A stretch of 51,441 bases of DNA from Hymenoscyphus infarciens (lineage: Eukaryota; Ascomycota; Leotiomycetes; Helotiales; Helotiaceae), in contig LLCB01000370.1 of NCBI GenBank assembly GCA_001414345.1, positions 1 through 51,441 of the forward strand, read 5' to 3'. Position 1 is the first letter of the stretch. The number at the start of each line of letters is the position of its first letter. Shown here piece by piece: positions 20,486-36,559 of the stretch. Below the pieces are notes generated by a model, which did no database searches, was not told the DNA's origin, and worked only from the letters and a program-made list of their open reading frames with translations. The translations under genes and the position numbers were made by a program.

Positions 20486-23400
20486 ATGTCGCAGAGAAGA
20501 TATGGCCATGTGCCTCCAGCACAGTACGGGGCGCCTGGTGCGCAAAACCACCATAATTCGACGTCGAGTTTACATCGCCAGTCCAGCTTTGACAATGGCG
20601 ACGATGCGCCCTACCTCGAGCAGCAAGGGAACAACACATATAGGGGTGGTCTACCTCCAACCCCCGCGCCCTCGGGAAGGATGCAAACGCAGGTGGCGAT
20701 GCCACAGGAAGAGCATTACCTAGCGAGTCCTACTTCGCATTCGCAGAGCTCTCACTCTCCAGGCCGAAGCTCTTTTGGGAGTACCAGTCCTGCGTTATCA
20801 GGATATCAACATCAATACCAACCCTTCCCTTCTGGCTCTAGCCCTGCTTCTCCTGGGTTACCACAGGCACCCTATAATCCACAGCAGTTTGCCCGTACGC
20901 AGTCACAGTCGGTTCAATATCGACCACAACCAGCTTATAATAATACTCCACCGACCCCCTCCACGGGTCACCAACCGTACAATCCAGCTGCGTACCAAGC
21001 TCCGACTCAGCAGCCAATGCGCCATACCACAGTCTCGGGCCACAACTCGTACACTCAAGGTTATAATCAACCGGTAACAATGCCACAAGTACCACAATCC
21101 ACGGGATATTATCCTCCAACCACACAGCAGCAATACGGTTCCCCTACAGGTCGACCCTCCCCACAGACAATGTATGAGAACCCCCTCTCCAGCCCAACAT
21201 ACTCCGTCCATAATTCCACTTCCCCACCCCATCCGCCCTACCAGCCACCGCACGCTTCCCCCTACCCTACAAATGGAGGTAATTTTAATCAACTTGATCA
21301 TAGGCCATCTTCGACTTCACAAGCTCAATATCCCGACTATGCTCCATATTCACCACCAGCGCCACTCCCCAATTACGGGTTCTATGAAAATGATTCAGTA
21401 AATAGATCGAGGAGCTCCGCAAGCCACCAAACTTCTGCTTCCCAAAGTGCCACTTCACTAGGAAGGCATCCAACTCTTCGACCACTTCCAAGCGCACCTG
21501 CGGATCCTAGGGGTGAAAATGATGACTGGGGGTTAGGAATTCATGGACAGGATGAACCGGAGGATGATGTATCGCAAGAACAATTATTTGCTGATATTGG
21601 GGATGCGCTCGGTGGTTCATCTCAACGGCCAGCTCGAAGCAATGGCGATTTACTCGATAACGAGTTTCACGATGGTCTTAGCCGCTACGATTCGAGAGCC
21701 AGTACAGTCGCTGCATCAGGGATCGATCGCTACGCATCTACAGCTTCAACATTGAATCCAAACAATCTGCGATCTACATACGGCGATTACGATGATGACG
21801 ATGATGAGGAAAGCGATCTCGAGGCGGCAGCTGGTCTAGAAGCTATGCGGATAGCCGAGGAACAAGAGCGTGGTGGAGGCCCATTGAGTTTTGGAGGTCA
21901 CCCTGGACAAGACTCCAAGTATCCTCTCTCTGGAGGAGAAAGTAGCGATAGTGATTATAAACACCAAGACTTGAGTTTAGTTGGAGGCGGGTACCCCGCA
22001 CGTATGTCATACGGGCACGAGTTAGCGGGCACAAATACTGGTCACAGTAGTGAAATGGAGGACCAGAGTCGGCCTTTACCTACTCCACACGATCTGGGGA
22101 CAACGGATAGCTATAACAATACGGCAACTTCGGGACTCGGTGGAATGACAGACTATTCCATTCCAGGAGAAGGGGCTATTCATCCTTTCCCAGCCTTCGA
22201 AACCACAGCGAGGGTTGACACCTTTGGAACTGGTGGTTTACAGCGACCTTCATCGCAGCCACATCGACTCAGCTTCGATGAAGGTGATGAGCACGTGTCG
22301 CTACATTCGAGAGAATCGCGAATGAGCGGAAGTGATAGTCCTACGCGAGACGACATGCCTGAACTCTTCTACCACCCAGGAATCAGCACGACTTTGTACA
22401 ATTCCAACTTGAACCGTCCTCTTCCTGTGCCACCAATGTCAGAAAATAGAACCCCGCAACTTATGCCAGCAGGCACATATCGCAATCCTCAAGGCCTTCA
22501 ACATTCTTACAGTTCAAGTGCAGACTACAATCGACCAACGTACGCTCCAAATGGGCCAGATGCTTATCCCCCACAAAACATGCTTAGTCCTGGTGGCCAA
22601 TATGTTCCAAGATCGACATCACTATCTAGCCACAGTAGCACTCCACATGCTGTTCCGCCCACTCGATCAAAGACTGACGCCGAAGAGCGTCAAGCAAAGC
22701 AGAAAGCCGCAAGAATGGCGCTTCGCGGTGTGAATGGCCTAGATGGCTATGACATGGGTACTCCGCAATCTTCTGTTGCATTAGACTTACCTGCTTTACC
22801 AGCAGGCAGACGTAAGAAGTTTGGTCTTGCAAAACTTTCGTCTCAAGACTTCAAGAAGTGTCAGGAACCTTGGGCTTTGAGTGACCTTGCAGCGTGGATT
22901 CGAGAGATGGCTGGTGGTGAAACTGGAGACGGAGAATCAGATCTAAGAGAAAAGGCCATCGAAGAGGGACTTGTCTCTCTCTTCACTCACAAAGTCCCTA
23001 CGATGAATACTGCCGACGCGGAAACTTTGAGTCAGAGAGTAATCAAATCGATGTTCGCTGCCGGGATTTTGGTTCCGGAAGAGGAGTGGGTGAAGCTTGG
23101 TCAGGGTACCGTTTCCGGTGTATTATGGCAGCTTACTGGGTCTGGCTGCTACTCTCCAAAGGTCCATGAACACGAAGTTCCTGGGCGATGCTACTCGCAC
23201 CACTGCACTCGCACGCTCAAAAAGATCAATCTCAATGCGCAAGTCCTCGAACCATCCCGGAAAACCGAAGACTGGGTGACTTTTTTCAAAATGACGAAGG
23301 AGCAAATCGAGGCCGTGTCCAAAAAGGACGTGGAGCTTCAGAACAATTTGCACGAGATTGTCATGTCTGAAGATCTCTATATGGAGCATATAAATGTTCT

Positions 23401-25920
23401 GCGAGTTTTGTACAGAGATCACCTGGCAACATGGCAGCCTCCAATTATTGCAAAGTCCAAGTTACCAAAATTCATTGCCAGCGTCTTTGGCAAAGTTGAA
23501 GGCATCAAGGAGGTCAACGAAAACTATCTCCTACCGCAGCTTAAGTATCGGCAAAAGGAACAAGGCCCGTGGGTTGTTGGGTATAGTGATATTTTCCGCG
23601 AATGGATAAGAAAGGCCAAGACATCATACATTGAGTATGCAGCTGGTTTCCCGTTCGCCACCTACCTTGTTCGCAGGGAATCCGAGAAGAACTTGCTCTT
23701 CCGCCAGTTCTTGGACCAAGCTCGTGAGAACAAGCTCTCTAGTCGATTAGACTGGGACACATATTTGAAGGCCCCGATTACTAGACTTCAGCGGTATAGT
23801 CTCTTGCTGGATACAGTCTACAAGAACATGAAAAAAGATAGTGAGGAGAAGACAAATCTTGCGAAAGCCATTGAAGAGATAAAGCAAGTTACCCACGAGT
23901 GCGACGCCAAAGTTGACGAACAAACTAAAAAGGTCGAGATGGTAGAATTACAATCAAAACTCCATCTCCGTCCAGGCATGGAGAGAGTTGAACTAAATCT
24001 GGACCATCTCGGTCGAGAACTCATGTTCAAAGGCGACCTTCAGCGTGCTGGTGCAAATCGATTTACATGGCTCGAAACGCATGCTATCCTCTTCGATCAT
24101 TACCTCGTACTCGCGAAGACAATTGCACAACGTGACGTGGTCACAGGAAGGAAGAAGGAAATTTATGATGTCTCGAAGCTTGTAAGTTGACAATCAACGA
24201 AGATTGAATATATACGCTAACAGTCTCAGCCAATTCCAATGCAACTTCTTGTCCTAGAAAGTTCAAATGAAGACCCTGTTGTCAAAACAGTTCGAGCTAT
24301 TGGTGCGGTTACTGTTGCTGCCAGACCTGGACAAGCTGGTGGACCGGATCGTTTGACGCGTCAATCCACCACAAATGGTGCTGATGGCCCTACAACTTTG
24401 CAGCATTCAGTGTCAAATACCTCGGTGCAAACGATGACGTCGGTAACGAAACTTACTCCAACCAACACCAATGATGCGGACGCCAGGTTCATGTATCCTT
24501 TCCGAGTTAAGCATCTTGGCAAAAACGAAGTATACACGCTTTATGCTCCGACTGCTACCAATCGGCAAGATTGGTGTGACAAGATCTTGGAAGCCAAAAC
24601 TCGTCATGCGGCCTCCTTGTATGAGCAGAATGCGGAACCTTTCAGACTACGTGTTATGGCTGACACTGCCTTTGGAAATGACGCTGTTTCTGGTGCAACT
24701 CCAAGAAACGTTGTGTTTGTTACTGGGACACCTTTGGAAAGGTCAATACGCGAAATGGAGCGAGCATATGGCGCCGGACCTCGACCTGGGCCAGTTTGCA
24801 GAGCTCAAGTCAACTGCGCCACTGCCTTCACCTGCTTTGGCAAAGCCATGGTAGCAATCGGAACAGACTATGGTGTTTACATTTCCGAGGCGACCAACCC
24901 CAGAGGGTGGTCAAGAGTAAGTCAAAGTCATCCATGCAATCACTCTAATGCTAACTTCGTCAGTCGATACAGATAGCCAAGGTTACTCAAATAGCAGTCC
25001 TTGAAGAGTTTTCCTTGTGTATAATCATTTCTGACAAATCTCTGATCGCGTATCATCTTGATGTAATTGTACCAGTTTCGAACTTCCCAGCGCCTCAACA
25101 CGACTCTGGTAGAAAGGCACCACAAAAGCTCTCTGGAAATCGGGATGTATCTTTCTTTGCCACAGCGCGTATGAAAGACAGAACACTTGTGTTCTATAAG
25201 AAAAAAGAAGGTCTTCATTCCACATTCAAGGTTCTGGAACCAGTCTTTCAGAAATCCACTGAGAAGAAATCGCGCCTCTTCGGCAAACTGAAAGGTGGTA
25301 CCACCGAGTTCTTCCGCGAATACGATGAATTCTATATTCCTACCGAGTGTTTTACAATCAACTTGTTCCACAGCTATATTGCCATCTCCACCTTGAAAGG
25401 TTTCGAGCTCATGACTTTGGACAAAAAGGTTCCAATGAGTATTCCAGATACCAAAAACCCAGCAATTGGAAATATTGCTCAACGCCTCCGCGATCAGAAG
25501 CCATTGGGAATGTTCCGTCTCTCGGATTCTGAATTCCTCCTCGCATACGAAGAGTGCGGTGTCTACGTCGACAAGCATGGTGAGGTATCCCGTTCCGTCA
25601 TTATGGAATTTGTGGGTAAAGCAGCCAAAGCAGCCATGTACGGAGCCTACCTTGTTCTTTTCGACAACGATTTCGTGGAAGTGCGAAATGCTGAAAACGG
25701 AAGATTGAGACAGGTCATCGCTGGTCAAAATGTCAGGTGCCTGGATTATGGCATCAACCCACTTGGTGCAGGAGCTGCCAATAGTCAAATGGCTCCCATG
25801 TCATTTGGCGGTGGGGGAGGAGCGGAAAAGAGAACCCTCAAGCTGGCGATGCAGCATCCCGAGGTTCCTTCGAATCAAATTGTCTTGGAGATGGTTCTTA
25901 ATGAGGGGCATTCTGAATGA
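20486..25920 (+). CDS. rom2: Rho1 guanine nucleotide exchange factor (Rom2-like)
   Basis: Activates the GTPase Rho1, which drives cell-wall glucan synthesis and the cell-integrity pathway; it acts at the cortex of growing tips. Exons 20486-24181, 24230-24916 and 24964-25920 give 1779 residues. The start is the first ATG (MSQRRYGHVPPAQYG); the frame is open further upstream but has no ATG. Domains in order: a Ser/Pro/Gln-rich disordered region (1 to about 780) with an acidic patch (YDDDDDEESD); a DEP-like domain at about 785-900; a RhoGEF (DH) domain at about 950-1145 (NNLHEIVMSEDLYMEHINVL at its start, LKAPITRLQRYSLLLD near its end); a PH domain at about 1175-1355 with a Ser/Thr-rich insertion; and a citron/CNH domain at about 1370-1765. 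Length and domain order match fungal Rom1/Rom2. Both introns are 47-48 nt. The long antisense frame at 24940-25788 is a shadow. Confidence 0.95.
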
Positions 25921-28444
25921 ACGATCGATGACAACGATGATGATTTACAAAGTTAAATATTCTACACCCATATGTGATGAACTTGGAAAGATCACCGCTG
26001 CTATAAAAAGGCGAAAGACGGGTCGTTCATCAATAAAAAACCTCTGAACTCGGTCCTTGGAGGAAAGGCAGGCAGGGCAGGGAATTCACTCATCTACTCT
26101 TGGCTGAATTGACAAAACAAGAGATGGAAGAGGACGAGTGAGATGACGAGGAGGTTATCATTAATACTTGGCCCGCCCCCCTGAGAAGAGGACTATTTGA
26201 ATAGAAGATTAGATGGAGTATGGATGTGAAATATGAGCATGATTGGAGGACGAAATGGATAGGTGGTTCGGCGTTCTCCTTTTCGAGTGCCTTCTTTGTG
26301 GGAGAAGAATTGTGCGTAGTACTAGCGAGCTAAATAGGCAAGCAGGATAGGAAATGGGATTTTTTCTTCCTTTCCCCCAGTTTGCGATAGGTGGTCTTTA
26401 TTTGGGATTTTCTTTTCGTCTATGGTCTTCCGTTGAATGATATGGAATAGGCAGGACGATTTATTTTTTCTTCCTCTGGGTTTTAATCCCATTTTGGGTT
26501 TCGCGTCGCGTTGTGGTGTTGGATTTTGATTTTTTTTTCGTTGCCTGTTTCTGGTTTGAGGCGAGGTACGCGGCGACGAGAGAGGGTCATTATGACTACA
26601 AGAGTAGAATAGGAATGGAGTGTGGTAGTGAAGACTTGTATGATACAATTGTTTCGACCTGTGTTTATGTGCAGTGACGTTTTATGGCACATGCCAGATA
26701 TCGGAGAATTGGCGATGGTGAGGGAATTGCAGGTAGGAAGGAGCAAGGGCGAGACTGCCTGTACTGAGTAGACTCGTTCCTGCCCCAACAACATTCCCAG
26801 CGTGAGATCTCGTACCTTCCTACCCATCTCAATCTTTGGAACCGAAAAATCTTGAACAATCAAGAAAGTCACGAGAGCTATTACTGCAGCTTTGGCTGTC
26901 CATCACAATCCAGAAAAAAAACGGTTGGTTTGTGTTTGTATGGGAGAGAGTGGAGAGAGCTTGTTCATATTTTCCTTTGAATTTCACATGGAGCCTATGC
27001 TTTGAAATACCCCTCTTCTATAAGCTCACGGGATAAGAACCGTGCTTTAGAAGCCTTGGTGCTTGCACGTCTTGATGCCGAGATGTTGGCCCTCCGTTTA
27101 GACTTCATCTCATGGAGGAGATGAACTAGTGATGGAGTGGATTACAAGTACAAGCACCATTTTGAAATTTGAAAGGTCTTGTTTCTTTTTTTATCACTCG
27201 ATGCTTGATATTCTGCTGGTCAATTAACAACATATTTCTAGAAAGTCTCCGTAGAATGTTTGAAAAGGGTATCTCGAGTAAATAGGACTGCGGAGATTCT
27301 CCTCCTATTTGAAGATGAAAACTCTATTATATATATAGAGGAAAATAGAGTATTATATAACTCTATTTCCGCGTAATAGAAAAGCTAACTAATAAGCTAA
27401 CGATCAACGGGTAAGCTAAGTAGAGCTTTAGAGGCCAAAATAAAGTTGCGAATAAGCAACATGATTACTAGTAAACTATGTATAGAGCTACAGTGGTTCA
27501 GTATTATAACCTCTCACCTCTGTCTTAACGTCACACGTTACACGCGAAAGCTGTGTTAGGGCAGGAGCCACTCTCACTTGTATACCCTGTATATAAGCGG
27601 GAGTCCTGGGCTTACCCCTCCATTACTCCTACATGCAATTCCACCACAATCATCACAACCTTCATATACCGGCCTATGCCATACAGCTGTATCAGTAAAA
27701 CTAATAGTCCAAAGCAGTTGATTCCAAGGCTATAATGATTCTTAGATAGCTGTGTATACTGCTATTTTTCAGTAATTTCTCACTTCTTCTAGCGGTGAGG
27801 GGCGGAAGTCCATAAATCCTGTACCTCCGTATAACATTGTATAACGTTGGGGGTTAAAAAGACGGGCGCGAGTGTAAGTACAATCTTTAGAAATGGGAGT
27901 TGATTGTCCCAGATGCTCAGAATAAGGTTTAATCTCTACTTGCGAATTCGAAAAACTCACTTACTCCCACACTCCTTTCCCGTGTCTTCCCACTTAAATT
28001 TTTGTGTATGACTCTGCTTTTGCGGCCATATCGAGGCACTGCAAGATGATCTCCCTCCACGAAAAATGCATTAAACTTGGCCTATTAACAGTATTGATGT
28101 TTTCAAAGAAACAAGAATAATCGCGGCTTCGTGGGTGGTCATGGCATGATGGGAAAAATGCATAGTCTACCTGCCACTGAAATGTTTGTTTACTCCTAAA
28201 AAGGACCAAGACAACAAGCGAGGGAGTAGCGAGGGGTCTGTGGCATAATCCATGTTTTTGTGTGACAACTACAGTGAATTCACCTCACGACGCACTTTGA
28301 CATCTGCACTATTGATTGGGGGCCCTCTGCCACAACCTTACCCAACAAGCTTATAACAAGACAACCACAAGTTAGATGCCAATCTTGTAACCCTTTACTT
28401 CCACACAAAAGAAACCTTCAATCCTTTGATCTCTTGCCAAAGAA
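25921..28444. other. 2.5-kb intergenic region
   Basis: It holds the 3' flank of rom2, then sequence without a recognisable gene. Several frames of 60-130 codons on both strands lack domains. At 27310-27375 there is an AT-rich inverted repeat (AACTCTATTATATATATAG against complementary CTCTAT segments). A possible solo LTR lies near 27550-27770. From about 28200 the first copy of the tandem duplication begins. Confidence 0.55.
27550..27770 (+). repeat. Possible solo LTR
   Basis: It starts TGTTAGGGCAGGAGCCACTC and carries a TATA-like CTGTATATAAGCGGGAG at about 27590, followed by a pyrimidine-rich segment. This is the layout of an LTR promoter. I could not find a clear CA terminus or a target duplication, so the assignment is tentative. 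Confidence 0.3.
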
Positions 28445-29005
28445 ATGGATCAATCGCCTGTCCAAGAGACACATGGCCATGCTGGCAATGAGGAAGCCTC
28501 TCAAACTCCCTCCGACGCCCTGGCCACTCTCTCTCAACATCAATTCCTCCCTTCAATTCAAATCCTCTTAAATGGTATGTGACATTGCCCTCTTGCGCCC
28601 ACACCTACTGATGTGTTCAAAATAGCTGGACCTCCTCATACACACACCACGCTCTCTCAAGCTCAATCCTCTCCAACCTCAGGTCCCTCAAATGGTATGC
28701 GCCATTGCCCTATTATTCATATACCTACTGATGTGTCTGAATTAGTAGAACCTCCTCGTACACTCACCACGCTCCCCGGCGAGATCATTTTCCTCATCTT
28801 CAACCACCTCGACCCAGTCGCATTAGCATGTATCGGCGTAACACATCCACGATTCTATCGTCTCCATACCCATTTTCGCGACGTCTATAACATCAGACGA
28901 GTTCGGGGTATATTCTACAGATATATCAATGTTCCTGTTTCCGTCGCTTGGTTCTTAGACCCAAGGTATCGAAGTCTCCATAGTGTTTTCCTTCTGGAAC
29001 ATTGA
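28445..29005 (+). CDS. Small F-box-like protein, copy 1
   Basis: Probably a substrate adaptor-like protein, but function is not established. Exons 28445-28574, 28626-28694 and 28746-29005 give 152 residues. The F-box-like core is LPGEIIFLIFNHLDPVALAC followed by IGVTHPRFYRLH (about residues 76-107). The N-terminus is Ser/Thr/Pro-rich. Both introns are exactly 51 nt and resemble each other (GTATGYG... CCTACTGATGTG ...TAG), as do the exon ends (TCAAATG). This suggests exon-intron unit duplication. The first intron contains an in-frame TGA, so splicing is required. Its tandem neighbour at 29602 shares the start MDQS, the layout and a last exon of the same 260-nt length. No Leu-rich or WD repeat follows the F-box, so it is shorter than typical adaptors. 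Confidence 0.7.
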
Positions 29006-29601
29006 ATACTATCGCGGGATGCCTACTTTGATATCCTGTCGAATCGGGAAAAGACTTTAAGGGCATACGAGGTACGGGACTCGTGAGGATAATGATTTGG
29101 CAAAGACTTGGGAATTTGTTGTTTGCGGTTGAACTTCAAACACGATGAACATACATGCATACCTGGTAGTAACTTCCGAAGGATCATTAGGGTGGCACAA
29201 AAAAGGGAAACAGCGGTAGCTGCTGGCCTTGGAAAATGGTAACCTTTAATAATTCAACACTGTTTTCCCATACTGTATTGTTGGGGCCACTGGACCATCC
29301 ATATAACAAAAGGTGAAACATTCAAAGCAACAGAAATATTCTTGCTTTGTTGGCTACATTGGTTTGCGTTAAAGAGACGTACCCAAGGAGACTTTGTTTA
29401 GGCTCAAAAGGGCTAGGACATCAAGCGAGGGGGTAGCGAGGGGGCGGTATTTAGCGCGGTGAATTTACCTGGCGACGTGATTCAACATTAGCACCATCAA
29501 TTAGAAGTACTTTGTCACAATCTTACCCAACACCTTTATAACAGGACAACCTGAAATCATACGCCTTTCATACAAAGTAAGTCGTCAAATCTCCACAAGA
29601 C
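29006..29601. other. Spacer between the duplicated F-box-like genes
   Basis: It contains the 3' flank of copy 1, the duplication junction and the promoter of copy 2. No other gene is seen. Its second half resembles 28200-28440. Confidence 0.6.
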
Positions 29602-30213
29602 ATGGATCAATCATCCGCACAAGAGACGCGAATCCATTCAGCCAACAAGGAAGCCTTCCAAACTCCTTCCAATACCACAATGGAGCTTCCGCAAAACCAG
29701 CCGTCATCCAACCCAGGCCCCATCAATGGTAAGCGTAACTGCTTCTTTGGAAGGACACGTACTAAGACTAGTCAAACAGCTCAATTGCCCACCAATGAGA
29801 CAGATCTCCATGCCAGCAACGAGGAGGCTTCCCTGATAACTCTCAACACCCCTCCAACCCCTTCTCAAAACCAAGCCACCACAACCCAAGGCGGCTCAAA
29901 TGGTAAGTGCCATCACTCCCTTGAAAGCCCACATACTAAGACTAGACAATCAGCACCTCCTTGCAAACTCCTCGAATTCCCCTACGAAACCCTTGACCAG
30001 ATAATCGGCTACCTCGACCCGCTCGAGTCAACATGTTTTGGTGTGGTACACGAGAGATTTTACAAGCGCCATGTTCTTAAATATGGTCGTGCCACTGTTC
30101 ACTTCAAATATGGTGGTTCCATGTGCCAACTTCTCCCAAGAGATCGGAATCAGACCTGGAGCTTCGATCCTGACCACTACGTCTGGCGTGCCAAGCCCTA
30201 TCACTTTCTTTGA
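29602..30213 (+). CDS. Small F-box-like protein, copy 2
   Basis: Paralogue of the gene at 28445. Exons 29602-29728, 29780-29902 and 29954-30213 give 169 residues. The F-box-like core is LLEFPYETLDQIIGYLDPLE followed by STCFGVVHERFYKRH. Both introns are 51 nt (GTAAGYG... ACTAAGACTAG ...CAG) and, unlike in copy 1, contain no in-frame stop. Retention would simply add 17 residues each, giving 203. Exon 2 resembles exon 1 (GAGACAGATCTCCATGCCAG against GAGACGCGAATCCATTCAGC), so the exon-intron module itself appears duplicated. The last exon is 260 nt in both paralogues. Spliced and unspliced products are both possible. The function is unknown. Confidence 0.65.
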   Translation: MDQSSAQETRIHSANKEAFQTPSNTTMELPQNQPSSNPGPINGKRNCFFGRTRTKTSQTAQLPTNETDLHASNEEASLITLNTPPTPSQNQATTTQGGSNGKCHHSLESPHTKTRQSAPPCKLLEFPYETLDQIIGYLDPLESTCFGVVHERFYKRHVLKYGRATVHFKYGGSMCQLLPRDRNQTWSFDPDHYVWRAKPYHFL

Positions 30214-30577
30214 TGCATTCTTCTTTGACCTGTCGTTGGGTTGAGGAAGTTCTTTGAGTAACAACAAAGTACGGTGATCATTGGAGGGAATGGTTTGGGG
30301 GAGGGTTTGGGATGTTGTTGTCTGCGATTATTATTCAGCACTACGAGCATAACTTGGTTGACGCTATTCCGGAGCATCGTTTGGATGGCACAAAAATAGC
30401 TTCCCTCCGTGGAAGTGGCTACATTCAATAATTCAACACTGATTTTCCCATACCGAATTGTTGTATTGAAACTATATTACTGCCAGTGATCTTTTTACAT
30501 TCCACCTACTCCAACAAGACGGTGAAATCAAAGGCCCGAGTCTCGAGTGCATATTCGGGTAAAGTCTTGGGTCCTAT

Positions 30578-34764
<4,187 letters not shown>

Positions 34765-36559
34765 TCATTTATTCTCAGTTACCGCCAACTCAGTGATCTC
34801 CTTTCTATCAGCTGCATTATCCACCGCTCTAGCAACCTCCTCGATAAACTTCTCCTGAATTTGTGTGCCATCCAGAATAGCTGCCGTTTGCTCCAAAGAC
34901 ATATTCCCAGTTTCAATAAACAAGAAATAGACAACTGCCAACTCAACAGCAATCCATACGTCGTAAACGATATAATCTGGTTGTCTATTAGCTCCTTCTA
35001 CCGAACTTATTTCCATGGCGCGTTAAACTTACATTTCCAAGTAATCTTCGCAAGTGCAACGGGATTGGCGTATTGGTTGAAGATAAGCGCACATGCCACG
35101 AAAAGGTTGTATAGAACAAGACCCTTTGCCCGAAGGTGGTATGGTAGGATTTCGATTACGTAGGCTACCTGCAATGGGGCCCAGCCGATGTTGAAAGCGA
35201 GAGAGTAGAGAAAAATCATTGCTAATACCCCCCGGGCGACATTTGCGTCGCCAACACCTCCATTGGCGATTTGCTTTTCATATGTAGCTTCTAGTGCTGT
35301 CCAGACTACGATATTATCAATCAAATGCTTATGTCTTTACGAAAGGGGTTTTCTTACCTATGAAAACCGCGAGGATTGCGGTGGTTGATGCAAGGAAAAG
35401 TGTTCTTCGTCCAAACCTGTTGACCATTAAGGCAAAGAATAAACTTGTGACGAGGGCCCAGATTTGGAGGATTCCGTTAACAAGTGTTTGCGTGTCCTGA
35501 CCTGTATATCCAATAGAATCCAATACGAGGGTGAGGTAGTAAGATGTGAGGCCGTTACCGCTCCATTGCGAGAAAAATCCTACAGCCAGAATGATGAAAA
35601 ACCGATGAAGATTTCCCTTTGTTTGAAAAAAGGCCAGATAGGAGGTTGAGGATGAGATCTCGAGCTCGAAATCCAAGCCCCTCCTGATTTCTTCCAGCTC
35701 AAGCGTTACGAGAGGGTCATCAGCATTTCCATTGGCATGGTATTTTGTAATCACAGATTTAGCTTTCTCGTCCTTCCCCCGGGAAACTAGCCAGCGGGGA
35801 GACTCAACGAGGGAGAAACATGAGAGGATTTGGATGATGGAAGCGAGTGCTTGGAGGATGGAAGGAATTCTCCATGCCCAGTCGCTTGTAATGCGGAAGG
35901 TACCATATGCTGTCCATGCTGCAACGATTGCCCCCAAGTTCCACAGCGCATTATAGATACTGACCATCGGAGCTCGTTGCGTGGGGTAAGCGAGTTCGAG
36001 AAGCAAGAGGGGAGCAGCAGTGATGTTGAAGGCTAAACCAAGACCGATTATTCCACGGGCTGCGATGAACATTCCATCTTTTAGGCGAGTTAGCAAAAGG
36101 GAACTGTTGTTTCGGAAAGTGGCACGTACTATTTTGTGCAGCTCCTTGTAAAGCCGTTCCAACCAAAATTATGAGAGCTCCGAAGAGTAGGACAGCCACT
36201 CGACCAAATTTGTCGCAAGCAATTGCGCAGAATGGCAGAGCCACTAATTGACCAATGTTTTGGATTGCGTTCAAAAGTCCCAAGGTTTCTGGTGAGGGGT
36301 TGTTGAAGTATGCTTGCCAGGTGTCTAAGGATTGTAGCCCGTCTAGAATAATCAGCACTCCTATTTCGTTCTGCATAGTATATCACAACTATTTTTACAC
36401 ACTCATCATAGATCCATCATACCCAGTAGCGTAGGATGAAATCTGAACCACAGCCAAGATCACGTTCAACATGGTCAAGCCAGTATTCTTCCACCCTTTC
36501 TCTCTCCCGGGATTTGCCAACGCCTGGTCCATCGTGAGAGGGCGAGAAACGAAAGACAT
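34765..36559 (-). CDS. MFS sugar transporter, lactose-permease-like
   Basis: Predicted proton-coupled uptake of lactose or similar disaccharides at the plasma membrane. Exons 36403-36559, 36130-36342, 35358-36077, 35033-35305 and 34765-34976 give 524 residues, standard for fungal sugar porters. The start is MSFVSRPLTMDQALANPG. Visible features: YATGYDGSMMNGLQSLDTWQ spanning the first intron, the loop 2-3 motif DKFGRVAVLLFG, FIAARGIIGLGLAFN, the central ESPRWLVSRGKDEKAK, NRFGRRTLFL, and IEILPYHLRAKGL. All introns are 52-60 nt. The pattern and the neighbouring beta-galactosidase point to the lactose-permease group (Aspergillus LacpA-like). In Aspergillus the corresponding genes are divergent; here they are co-directional. 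The substrate is inferred from context. Confidence 0.88.

Larger units (their letters stand above)
28200..30470 (+). repeat. Tandem segmental duplication of about 1.2 kb, two diverged copies
   Basis: The non-coding AGCGAGGGAGTAGCGAGGGG near 28217 recurs as AGCGAGGGGGTAGCGAGGGG near 29424. The leader motif CTTACCCAACAAGCTTATAA recurs as CTTACCCAACACCTTTATAA. The trailer AATTCAACACTG...TTTTCCCATAC near 29251 recurs near 30430. Each copy contains one small F-box-like gene with the same three-exon layout. The offset is about 1.16-1.21 kb along the unit. Confidence 0.85.

Noticed and set aside
20082..20705. 207-codon minus-strand frame over the rom2 leader and first exon
   Set aside because: Low-complexity shadow of the GC-rich 5' end, no domain.
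24940..25788. 282-codon antisense frame across the CNH domain of rom2
   Set aside because: Shadow of the coding strand, no recognisable domain, overlaps conserved sense exons.
27487..27560. GTGGTTCAGTATTATAACCTC resembling a tRNA D-arm/A box
   Set aside because: No anticodon arm, no T-loop (GGTTCGA-type) and no acceptor stem could be paired.
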